From Oscillospiraceae bacterium (GTDB lineage: Bacteria > Bacillota > Clostridia > Oscillospirales > Oscillospiraceae): a stretch of DNA of 16,838 bases. The DNA lies in NCBI GenBank assembly GCA_017458885.1, contig JAFSZQ010000047.1:1-16838 (forward strand), in the 5' to 3' direction. The position numbers and the translations under genes were made by a program. Shown in pieces: positions 1 through 4,868 of this stretch; the first letter of the stretch is position 1; every line of letters starts with the position of its first letter. The notes under the pieces were generated by a model. It did not search any database. It had not been told where the DNA came from and worked only from the letters and a program-made list of their open reading frames with translations.

Positions 1-675
1 CGGCTCGCGCGCGCGGGCTACGCCGTCGGCGTGAACTACCGCGAGCGCAGGGACAAGGCGGACGAGCTGGTCGCGGAGCTGACCGCCGAGGGCCGCGCCG
101 CCGTCGCGGTGCAGGCGGACGTCGCCGTGCGCGCCGAGGTGGACGCGATGGTGCGGCGCGTCGCGGCCGCGTTCGGACCGGTGACGCTGCTGGTGAACAA
201 CGCGGGCATCGCGGGGCAGGCGCTGTTTCAGGACGTGACGGACGAGCTGTGGGAGCGGTACTTCGCCGTGAACCTGAACGGGATGCGCAACGCCGTGCAG
301 GCGGTGCTGCCGTCGATGCTCCACGAAAAGGCGGGCTGCATCGTCAACGTCTCGTCGATCTGGGGACAGCACGGCGCGAGCTGCGAGGCGGCGTACTCCT
401 GCACGAAGCACGCCATCGTCGGGCTGACGCGCTCGCTCGCGATGGAGCTTGCGCCGTCGGGCATCCGCGTCAACTGCGTCGCGCCCGGGGTCATCGACAC
501 GGACATGGTCAAGGTTCTGGGCGAGGAGACGCTCCGCGAGCTGGCGGAGCAGACGCCGCTGGGGCGGCTTGGCGCGCCGGAGGACGTCGCGGCGGCGGTC
601 GCGTTTCTGGCGAGCGACGACGCGGGGTTCATCACGGGGCAGGTGCTGACCGTGGACGGGGGATTTGTTGGGTGA
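1..675 (+). CDS. ymfI: SDR-family reductase, 5'-truncated; probable EF-P 5-aminopentanone reductase (YmfI-like)
   Basis: The reading frame is open from base 1, so the gene is cut by the window edge and lacks the N-terminal TGxxxGIG nucleotide-binding motif. The visible 224 residues carry the rest of a classical short-chain dehydrogenase: NNAG (about residue 66 of the fragment), the active-site Asn in AVNLNG, the Ser in VSSIWGQ (about 119), YSCTK (Tyr 132, Lys 136), a PGVIDTDM loop and the C-terminal ITGQVLTVDGG. FabG-type enzymes reduce keto groups with NAD(P)H. The SSIWGQxGASCE stretch before the catalytic Tyr recalls the Firmicutes YmfI group, which reduces a 5-aminopentanone modification on elongation factor P. 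That subfamily call is from memory of the motif. The fallback is FabG-like 3-oxoacyl-ACP reductase. It ends in an intrinsic terminator and is convergent with dut. Confidence 0.85.
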   Translation, partial: RLARAGYAVGVNYRERRDKADELVAELTAEGRAAVAVQADVAVRAEVDAMVRRVAAAFGPVTLLVNNAGIAGQALFQDVTDELWERYFAVNLNGMRNAVQAVLPSMLHEKAGCIVNVSSIWGQHGASCEAAYSCTKHAIVGLTRSLAMELAPSGIRVNCVAPGVIDTDMVKVLGEETLRELAEQTPLGRLGAPEDVAAAVAFLASDDAGFITGQVLTVDGGFVG

Positions 676-708
676 AAGAGAAGAACGGCGCAGCCGTTCT
701 TCTCTTTT
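675..708 (+). terminator. Intrinsic terminator between the convergent reductase and dut genes
   Basis: A perfect 15-bp stem (675-689 with 693-707) closes a GCA loop. The stop codon of the reductase touches the stem base. The T-run is short (TTTT), but the A/T-rich stem base on both sides lets it work for both convergent genes. Seen directly in the sequence. Confidence 0.8.
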
Positions 709-714
709 GACGTT

Positions 715-1149
715 TTATTTTCCGGTAGACCCGAACCCTCCCGCGCCGCGCGCGGTGTCGGGCAGCTCCGCCGCCTCCTCGAACGCCATCGGCAGGTACG
801 GCAGCAGCACGAGCTGCGCGATGCGCTCGCCGTGCTTCACGACCCTCGCAACGTCGCCGTCGTTGTGGAGCGCGACCATCAGCTCCCCGCGATAGTCGCT
901 GTCGATGACGCCGACGCAGTTCGCGGGGCGCAGGCCCTCCCTCGCCGCGAGCCCGCTGCGCGCGAACACCGCGCCGAACGCGCCCTCCGGCAGCGCGAAC
1001 GCGAGACCGGTGCGGAGCATCTCCGTATGATGCGGCGGAACGGTCACGTCCGCGTCGAGGCAGGCGTAAAGGTCGTACCCCGCCGCGCTCGCGGAGCCGT
1101 GGGACGGCAGCATCGCGCGGCTGTCCAGCTTTTTCACTTGCACGTTCAT
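715..1149 (-). CDS. dut: dUTP diphosphatase (dUTPase)
   Basis: This 144-residue protein hydrolyses dUTP to dUMP and pyrophosphate, keeping uracil out of DNA and supplying dUMP for thymidylate synthesis. All five trimeric dUTPase motifs are present in order: AAGYDLYA (22-29), ARSGLA (63-68), GVIDSDYRGE (80-89, with catalytic Asp83 and uracil-stacking Tyr86), GERIAQL (107-113) and the flexible C-terminal RGAGGFGSTG (134-143). Length is normal for the family. The start is an ATG with AGGAG a few bases upstream. It lies 13 bases after the stop of the membrane acyltransferase gene and is probably co-transcribed with it. Confidence 0.97.
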   Translation of the reverse strand: MNVQVKKLDSRAMLPSHGSASAAGYDLYACLDADVTVPPHHTEMLRTGLAFALPEGAFGAVFARSGLAAREGLRPANCVGVIDSDYRGELMVALHNDGDVARVVKHGERIAQLVLLPYLPMAFEEAAELPDTARGAGGFGSTGK

Positions 1150-1162
1150 GTCGTTCTCCTTG

Positions 1163-1870
1163 TCATGTTCCGAATATCGCGAGCCCCAGCATCGTCAGAG
1201 CGTACAGCACCGGCTGGTGCAGGACGTAAATAAGCAGGCTCCGCCGCCCGACGGCGGCAAGGCGCGGGGCTTTCGCCTCGTAGAACCATCGCGGCAGCCG
1301 ACCCTCGCGGACGTACTTGCCCGCCCACGTCCCCAGCAGGAACACGAACGCCCACGGCAGCAGCGGGAAGTAGTCCGCCGAGCGGAAGCCCGCTGTCACG
1401 AACCCGAACATCCACAGGTGCGGCGTTTCGGTCGGAACGCCGTTCACGAGCCGCGCCGTGGCGAGGACGCCGAGGATGGAGACGGTCGGTACGGCCCACG
1501 CGGGGAGCCGCCGCCAAAAGCCCTGCGTCAGCCCATAGAACAGCATACACGTCCCCAGCAGGTGCAGCACGCCAAAGACGATGGGCGTCCCCATAAAGTA
1601 CGTTACCGCCGTGATGCCGAGCGCCACGGCGAGCGCCTTCGCGCCGCGTTTGACGTTGCTGCGCGAGAAGTTGGAGCTGACGCCCGAGAGCAGGATGAAC
1701 AGCCCCGCGAAGAAGTAGTGCAGCGCGTCGAACACGGGGTTCGTGAACCACACCCACGGCAAGCCGCACAGCGCGCACAGGTCGTAGAGGAAGTGGTGCG
1801 CGACCATCAGGCACAGCGCCAGCCCGCGCGCGGCGTCCATGAGTTCGATGCGCCGGTTCGTCCGTTCCAC
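1163..1870 (-). CDS. Multi-pass membrane protein, HGSNAT_cat / DUF1624-like acyltransferase
   Basis: A 235-residue hydrophobic protein with about seven membrane spans. It begins VERTNRRIELMDAARG and continues into a first span ending HHFLYDL. This arrangement (R-x-x-x-x-D-x-x-RG, then paired His and YDL) is typical of bacterial relatives of heparan-alpha-glucosaminide N-acetyltransferase (HGSNAT_cat, DUF1624). A late HQPVLY motif also fits. The substrate of bacterial members is mostly unknown; transmembrane acetyl transfer to a glycan is inferred. I chose the GTG at 1868-1870 because AAAGGGGG sits eight bases upstream and the D-RG motif follows at once. A longer frame reaching to 2041 runs through the promoter and has no conserved sequence. 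Confidence 0.75.
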   Translation of the reverse strand: MERTNRRIELMDAARGLALCLMVAHHFLYDLCALCGLPWVWFTNPVFDALHYFFAGLFILLSGVSSNFSRSNVKRGAKALAVALGITAVTYFMGTPIVFGVLHLLGTCMLFYGLTQGFWRRLPAWAVPTVSILGVLATARLVNGVPTETPHLWMFGFVTAGFRSADYFPLLPWAFVFLLGTWAGKYVREGRLPRWFYEAKAPRLAAVGRRSLLIYVLHQPVLYALTMLGLAIFGT

Positions 1871-1895
1871 GCGCGCCGCCCCCTTTCGCGTACAG

Positions 1896-1924
1896 ACTGT
1901 ACCATAGAAAACAGGATCGCGCAA
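1896..1924 (-). promoter_or_regulatory. Candidate promoter of the acyltransferase-dut unit, with an overlapping palindrome
   Basis: Reading on the minus strand, TTGCGC (1919-1924) is separated by 17 bases from TACAGT (1896-1901). The -35 is weak and the -10 matches four of six positions. The -10 lies within a perfect 13-base inverted repeat, GTACAGACTGTAC (1890-1902), which could be a repressor site. No regulator is identified. Confidence 0.45.
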
Positions 1925-1967
1925 GTGGCGCGTTTGGACAAAAGCCCGCGGATTTCCAAAAAGCATC

Positions 1968-1997
1968 TTGAAAAAGAGCGGTATTCTGTTGTATACT
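1968..1997 (+). promoter_or_regulatory. Promoter of the membrane protein-SLH unit
   Basis: TTGAAA (1968-1973), an 18-base spacer and TATACT (1992-1997) match the vegetative sigma consensus well. The ribosome-binding site GGAGGA (2018-2023) and an ATG at 2035 follow. It is divergent from the acyltransferase-dut promoter within the same gap. Confidence 0.75.
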
Positions 1998-2034
1998 AAT
2001 TCAGTCAAAGTTCGTTCGGAGGATATATCGTAAC

Positions 2035-2802
2035 ATGGCACAGAATACCAAGGACAGACGCGCCGCCCGCCGCGAGAAGAGCGAGCGAAACATGAACCGC
2101 GCGGTCATCCTGCTGATCGCGGGACTGGTCGCGGAGTGGTATCTGCTGATGGTCGACCGCTACTACGCGCGCGGCACGATCGACCAGGTCGTCGGCTGGT
2201 ACGATTTTCTCGGCGTGCTGCGCTGGGTCGCGCTGGCGGCGTTTGCCGCGGGACTCGCCCTGCTCGCGCTGCGCGGGAGACCGGCTTGGGTCGCGCGCCT
2301 CGGCGGCGTCCTCGCGGGCGCCGGCGGCTTTTTCGCGTTCACCTCGTTCGCGATGCGCCACTATCACCCCGTGAGCGTCACGGTCATGTGCGTGCTGGTG
2401 CCGGTGCTGCTGGTGCTGGGGATCGTGTGCCTGTTCTATCAGCCGGAGTTTTCGGCGCAGGCGGCGGCGCTCGCCATGGGCATCGGCGCGCTGGCGCTGC
2501 TCAACCGCTCCGGCTCGGCGGCGGTGAAGACGTGCGCGGCGCTGGCGCTGTGCGGCGTCGCCGCGGTGTTTGCCGCCGCGCTGGCGCTGAAACGGAACGG
2601 CGGCGTGTGGAAGCACGGCGGCAAGGAGACGCGCGTGTTCCCCGCGAACGCGGACTACCGCCTGACGCTCGGCGTTCCGGCGCTGTGCTTCGCGCTGGTG
2701 CTCGCGGCGCTGTTCGCCCCCGCCGTCGCGTTCTACGCGGCGTGGGCGCTTGCCGCCGCGGCGTTCGCGCTGGCGGTGTACTACACGGTAAAGCTGATGT
2801 GA
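2035..2802 (+). CDS. Hypothetical multi-pass membrane protein
   Basis: I do not recognise this 255-residue protein. It has a basic, hydrophilic N-terminus (about residues 1-20, rich in Arg and Lys) followed by roughly seven hydrophobic segments. A short polar stretch, KRNGGVWKHGGKETRVFPAN, precedes the last two spans. The composition is Ala/Leu/Val-rich with no obvious catalytic motif. The positive-inside rule suggests that the N-terminus is cytoplasmic. It has its own promoter and ribosome-binding site, and lies 32 bases upstream of the SLH-protein gene, so the two are probably one transcript. A role in the cell envelope is suggested only by that neighbour. Confidence 0.75.
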   Translation: MAQNTKDRRAARREKSERNMNRAVILLIAGLVAEWYLLMVDRYYARGTIDQVVGWYDFLGVLRWVALAAFAAGLALLALRGRPAWVARLGGVLAGAGGFFAFTSFAMRHYHPVSVTVMCVLVPVLLVLGIVCLFYQPEFSAQAAALAMGIGALALLNRSGSAAVKTCAALALCGVAAVFAAALALKRNGGVWKHGGKETRVFPANADYRLTLGVPALCFALVLAALFAPAVAFYAAWALAAAAFALAVYYTVKLM

Positions 2803-2834
2803 GCGACCTCCAAAAAGAAGAAGGAGGAACACAT

Positions 2835-3491
2835 ATGAAGACCATCCAAAGGGCACTGGCGCTCGTCATGGCGCTGGTCATGAGCGTGAGCCTCGCCGTC
2901 ACCGCGTCGGCGGAGTCGGAAACGCCTCCCGCGCCGACAGAGGAACAGGCGGTCACGCCCGACCCGCTCGCCGCCTACAGCGACGTGGACGCGGCGCTGT
3001 GGTACGCGCCCGCGCTGCGCTATGTGACGAAAAACGGCGTGATGGGCGCGACCGGCGACGGCACGTTCACCCCGAACGGCGCGGTCACGCGCGGAATGGT
3101 CATGACCATCCTCGCCCGCATGGAGGGCGTGGACACGACCGCCGACGAGGGCGGCCGGTGGTACGACAAGGGCGTCGCGTGGGCGAAGGAGCAGGGCGTC
3201 TCCGACGGCACCCGCCCCACCGCCTCGGTCACGCGCGAGGAATTCGCCACGATGCTCTACCGCTACGAGCAGACCGTCAAGGAAGGCGGCTTCGTCGGCT
3301 CGTGGATGTTCCTGCTCGACAATCCCGACGCGGATCAGGTCAGCTCCTGGGCGGACGAGGCGATGCACTGGATGACCATGCACAAGGTCGTCAACGGCGT
3401 GGACGCCGCCGGCAACCTCGCCCCGCAGAGCGGCGCCACCCGCGCCGCGGTCGCGCAGATGCTCCTCAACTACTCCGCGGTGGAGCGGTAA
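2835..3491 (+). CDS. Secreted S-layer homology (SLH) domain protein
   Basis: 218 residues. The N-terminus is a signal peptide: MKTIQRALA, a hydrophobic core to about residue 23, and a TASA site with cleavage predicted after residue 26. A Pro/Glu/Thr linker (27-47) follows. The rest is three SLH modules: about 49-97 (SDVDAALWYAPA ... VTRGMVMTIL), 104-147 (WYDKGVAWAKEQGVSDG ... VTREEFATML) and 163-213 (SSWADEAMHWM ... ATRAAVAQML). SLH triplets bind pyruvylated secondary cell-wall polymers and anchor proteins to the cell surface. Only the second module keeps TRE; the first has TRG and the third TRA in place of the usual TRAE. There is no cargo domain. The start ATG has AAGGAGG seven bases upstream. 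Confidence 0.9.
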   Translation: MKTIQRALALVMALVMSVSLAVTASAESETPPAPTEEQAVTPDPLAAYSDVDAALWYAPALRYVTKNGVMGATGDGTFTPNGAVTRGMVMTILARMEGVDTTADEGGRWYDKGVAWAKEQGVSDGTRPTASVTREEFATMLYRYEQTVKEGGFVGSWMFLLDNPDADQVSSWADEAMHWMTMHKVVNGVDAAGNLAPQSGATRAAVAQMLLNYSAVER

Positions 3492-3508
3492 AACGATCAA
3501 TGCGAGAC

Positions 3509-3542
3509 AAGGACGCCATACCCAAACGGGTATGGCGTCCTT
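3509..3542 (+). terminator. Terminator-like hairpin after the SLH gene
   Basis: A perfect 15-bp stem (3509-3523 with 3528-3542) has an AAAC loop. The base of the stem ends in TT and is followed by ATCC, so the U-tract is poor. It lies 17 bases after the SLH stop. Termination or transcript-end stabilisation is inferred. Confidence 0.6.
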
Positions 3543-3577
3543 ATCCTATGCCGCGCAGCGGGAGCTTACGCTTTCCA

Positions 3578-3689
3578 CCCCCGAAGCCGAAGGGGGCTCG
3601 CGCCCCCAACGGCCGGAGATGAAAAACAAAAACGCGATGCAGAGTTACCCCTACATCGCGCAAAGCTCGCGCTTTGTGCGGCACAAGCG
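3578..3689 (+). other. Hairpin-rich intergenic segment, function unknown
   Basis: The gap 3546-3745 holds no gene I can support. Within it several inverted repeats overlap. CCCCC (3578-3582) can pair with GGGGG (3592-3596). GGGGGC (3592-3597) can instead pair with GCCCCC (3602-3607) around a TCGC loop. CGCGATG (3633-3639) pairs with CATCGCG (3654-3660). GCGCAAAGC (3658-3666) pairs with GCTTTGTGC (3671-3679), again around TCGC. The last arm can also fold onto GCACAAGC (to 3689). It could be a degenerate palindromic repeat element or a structured RNA. Strand is arbitrary. Confidence 0.35.
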
Positions 3690-3745
3690 ATACGACTATG
3701 TCACACGGGAAGGACGGGAATCGAAAGCAAAACGAAAAGACGCCC

Positions 3746-3774
3746 TTGCCAAATGCGGAGGAATGCCGTATAAT
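3746..3774 (+). promoter_or_regulatory. Strong promoter of a small RNA
   Basis: TTGCCA (3746-3751), exactly 17 bases, then a perfect TATAAT (3769-3774). No open reading frame with a ribosome-binding site follows. Instead a compact folded region with a terminator begins at the expected start near 3781. Confidence 0.7.
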
Positions 3775-3780
3775 ACTTGT

Positions 3781-3872
3781 GCGGTGCGGTCAATGACCGC
3801 TGTGTAGGTGGTACCTTCACCTGCGCAGGCTTGCGGGTGTGCCTGCACCCGTAAGCTGCCGCATTTTTGTTT
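3781..3872 (+). ncRNA. Predicted small RNA of about 90 nt
   Basis: The RNA would start a few bases after the consensus -10 and end at a strong intrinsic terminator. Three hairpins are visible: GCGGTC/GACCGC, AGGTG/CACCT, and a final GCTTGCGGGTG/CACCCGTAAGC stem of 11 pairs with one G-U, followed by GCCGC and then ATTTTTGTTTTT. I see no peptide with a ribosome-binding site. The layout resembles RNA units found beside small type I toxin genes in gut Firmicutes, including a GACCGC-type hairpin like the one at 4200-4210. It may therefore be a remnant or stand-alone antitoxin-like RNA. This family link is inference; the promoter and terminator are seen directly. Confidence 0.55.
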
Positions 3873-3881
3873 TTCGTGCAG

Positions 3882-3910
3882 ATTATAACACGGGGCTTGC
3901 GGAAATGCAA
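3882..3910 (-). promoter_or_regulatory. Minus-strand promoter inside direct-repeat copy A
   Basis: Read on the minus strand, TTGCAT (3905-3910), 17 bases, then a perfect TATAAT (3882-3887). The -35 and spacer come from the 65-bp repeat; most of the -10 lies just outside it. Transcription would run leftward, antisense to the small RNA at 3781-3872. No clear minus-strand terminator follows. Confidence 0.5.
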
Positions 3911-3949
3911 GCCTTTTCTCATATCCCGCGCCGCCCCTCAAGCGCGCGC
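3885..3949. repeat. 65-bp direct repeat, copy A (displaced copy of the recR 3' end)
   Basis: It matches 4231-4295 at 63 of 65 positions (differences at 3926 and 3940), offset by 346 bases. On the minus strand it still spells the last residues of RecR (RALEGRR-x-I and stop) followed by the ggcttgc/gcaagcc hairpin. Here the last Glu codon has become Gly. It is not attached to a recR gene, so it is a displaced fragment. Its right end touches the -35 of the micro-peptide promoter. Confidence 0.9.
3894..3917 (+). terminator. Intrinsic terminator in repeat copy A
   Basis: Stem GGCTTGC (3894-3900) and GCAAGCC (3907-3913), six-base loop, then TTTTCTC. It reads as a rightward terminator behind the small RNA unit. 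The same bases hold the -35 and spacer of the leftward promoter. Confidence 0.55.
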
Positions 3950-3953
3950 TTGA
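3938..3953. promoter_or_regulatory. 16-bp perfect palindrome overlapping a -35 element
   Basis: TCAAGCGCGCGCTTGA is a perfect palindrome spanning the junction between repeat copy A and the TTGACA of the micro-peptide promoter. The equivalent place in copy B reads TCGAGCGCGCGCATCA and is imperfect. The palindrome thus depends on the A at 3940 and on the cassette side of the junction. An operator role is possible but unproven. Confidence 0.4.
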
Positions 3954-3978
3954 CAGAAAAAGCGGTATTTGGTATGAT
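3950..3978 (+). promoter_or_regulatory. Consensus promoter of the micro-peptide gene
   Basis: TTGACA (3950-3955), 17-base spacer, TATGAT (3973-3978). It is the strongest -35 in the intergenic region. The leader of about 90 bases includes ACCCC/GGGGT (around 4054-4069), which can fold over the purine-rich ribosome-binding site. That is a common way to restrain translation of type I toxins. Confidence 0.75.
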
Positions 3979-4077
3979 TTTGACAACCTCCTCGGAGGCC
4001 ACCGAAAGGGGCGGGGAGGGCGCGAAGGAAACGGTTCGGCGGTTTGGCTACTTACCCCTGAAAGGGGGTGTTGCCAT

Positions 4078-4161
4078 ATGTCTGTTACTTTGACGATCCA
4101 TATTGGGAGCGTTACGCTTCAAGTCAGGGTAAAAAGCGACAACCGCCACCCCGCACGGTGA
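4078..4161 (+). CDS. 27-residue micro-peptide, candidate type I toxin
   Basis: The ATG has AAAGGGGGTG seven bases upstream and its own consensus promoter. The peptide begins MSVTLTIHIG, alternates polar and beta-branched residues to about position 18, and ends KSDNRHPAR. Its last eight or so codons form the left arm of a terminator hairpin, so stop and terminator overlap. A leftward RNA from 4221 overlaps this 3' end. Small ORF, long leader, masked ribosome-binding site and convergent antisense RNA match the layout of type I systems such as txpA-RatA. The peptide is not a clear membrane-spanning toxin, so toxicity is inferred from layout only. It may instead be a regulatory or leader peptide. 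Confidence 0.5.
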   Translation: MSVTLTIHIGSVTLQVRVKSDNRHPAR

Positions 4162-4221
4162 CGGCTGTCTTTTGCAGTTTACATCGTAGAGGGCTAAACC
4201 GCTGACCGCAGCGCCCTCTCT
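4131..4221 (-). ncRNA. Predicted antisense RNA (antitoxin-like) to the micro-peptide mRNA
   Basis: A minus-strand promoter lies just upstream. The RNA would be about 90 nt. It would end at a hairpin (4169-4157 with 4150-4138) followed on this strand by GC and TTTTT. On the minus strand the stem is closed throughout if two G-U pairs are allowed; on the plus strand those become A-C mismatches. The hairpin therefore looks selected as a minus-strand terminator. The RNA covers the last ten or so peptide codons and the mRNA 3' end. An internal AGAGGGC/GCCCTCT fold (4188-4194, 4213-4219) is also visible. The RNA's existence is inferred from promoter and terminator. Confidence 0.5.
4138..4173 (+). 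terminator. Bidirectional terminator overlapping the micro-peptide stop codon
   Basis: 13-position stem (4138-4150 with 4157-4169, two A-C mismatches on this strand), six-base loop, then TTTT (4170-4173). On the opposite strand the run is TTTTT (4135-4131). Seen directly. Confidence 0.65.
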
Positions 4222-4227
4222 GTCATT

Positions 4228-4256
4228 ATGATAACACGGGGCTTGCGGAAATGCAA
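4228..4256 (-). promoter_or_regulatory. Promoter of the antisense RNA, inside the recR 3' region
   Basis: Minus strand: TTGCAT (4251-4256), 17 bases, TATCAT (4228-4233). It lies directly after the recR stop codon, so the RNA could also be made by read-through from rpe-recR. Copy A has the same -35 and spacer with a better -10. Confidence 0.5.
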
Positions 4257-4295
4257 GCCTTTTCTCATATCTCGCGCCGCCCCTCGAGCGCGCGC
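4231..4295. repeat. 65-bp direct repeat, copy B (native recR 3' end)
   Basis: It contains the last nine or so codons of recR, the stop, and the downstream hairpin. It matches 3885-3949 at 63 of 65 positions. The two copies enclose 281 bases holding the micro-peptide and antisense RNA. The arrangement resembles a target duplication at a gene 3' end, but no recombinase is present. Confidence 0.9.
4240..4263 (+). terminator. Intrinsic terminator in repeat copy B
   Basis: GGCTTGC (4240-4246) and GCAAGCC (4253-4259) with TTTT after. It would be a rightward back-stop for the micro-peptide transcript before it enters recR antisense. On the recR strand the hairpin is not followed by T residues. Confidence 0.55.
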
Positions 4296-4864
4296 ATCAG
4301 CGTCGCGTCGTCGGCGAATTCCAGGTGCCCGCCCACGGGAACGCCGTAGGCGAGGCGCGTCACCTTCACGTCGAACGGGCGCAGCAGCCGCGCGAGGTAC
4401 ATCGCCGTCGCCTCGCCCTCCGTGTCGGGGTTTGTCGCCATGATGACCTCGCTCACGCCGCCCTTCGCCACGCGCTCGAGCAGCGGCTTGATCTCCAGAT
4501 CGTCGGGGCTGACGTGGTTCATCGGCGAAATGACGCCGTGCAGGACGTGGTAGCGCCCCGAAAACTCCCGCGCGCGCTCGATGGCGACCACATCGCGCGG
4601 GTCGGCGACGACGCAGATCACGCTCTCGTCGCGCTTCGCCGACGAGCAGATGGGGCATAAGCCGCCGTCCGTCAGGTTGCGGCAGACGGGGCAGAACGTC
4701 ACGGTCTTCTTCGCCGTCACGATGGCGTCCGCGAACTTCCGCGCCTCGCCGTCGTCGAGGCTCAACACATAAAACGCGAGGCGCTGCGCGCTCTTGCTGC
4801 CAACGCCCGGCAGCCGCGCGAACTGCTCGACCAGCGCCTCCAGCGCCGCGGGAAAATACTCCAT
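4265..4864 (-). CDS. recR: Recombination mediator protein RecR
   Basis: 199 residues, the normal family length. With RecF and RecO it loads RecA on SSB-coated single-stranded DNA during gap repair. Visible in order: a helix-hairpin-helix LPGVGSKSAQRLAFYVL (18-34), a four-Cys zinc finger (Cys58, Cys61, Cys70, Cys73), a Toprim domain beginning CVVADPRD (about 84-91), and the C-terminal VPVGGHLEFADDATL motif before the final RALEGRREI. The ATG lies four bases after the rpe stop, with GGGGA upstream, so it is translated from the rpe transcript. Its 3' end is duplicated at 3885-3949. Confidence 0.97.
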   Translation of the reverse strand: MEYFPAALEALVEQFARLPGVGSKSAQRLAFYVLSLDDGEARKFADAIVTAKKTVTFCPVCRNLTDGGLCPICSSAKRDESVICVVADPRDVVAIERAREFSGRYHVLHGVISPMNHVSPDDLEIKPLLERVAKGGVSEVIMATNPDTEGEATAMYLARLLRPFDVKVTRLAYGVPVGGHLEFADDATLMRALEGRREI

Positions 4865-4868
4865 AGAC

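Noticed and set aside
1871..2041. N-terminal extension of the acyltransferase up to 2041
   Set aside because: It overlaps both divergent promoters and the start of the neighbouring gene. The GTG at 1870 has a good ribosome-binding site.
2136..2834. Frame extension upstream of the SLH protein start
   Set aside because: It is another frame of the membrane protein gene. The signal peptide and AAGGAGG fix the start at 2835.
3532..3807. Open frame of 91 codons (with an internal ATG giving 62 codons) running through the hairpin region and sRNA promoter
   Set aside because: It starts inside the terminator hairpin and has no properly spaced ribosome-binding site. Its 3' part covers the TATAAT promoter and the start of the small RNA. 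I recognise no domain, though the basic RHKRYDYVTRE stretch is worth a database search.
3696..3986. Minus-strand frames of about 75-95 codons across repeat copy A and the small RNA
   Set aside because: They result from the recR tail read in another frame and structured RNA sequence. No ribosome-binding site or family match.
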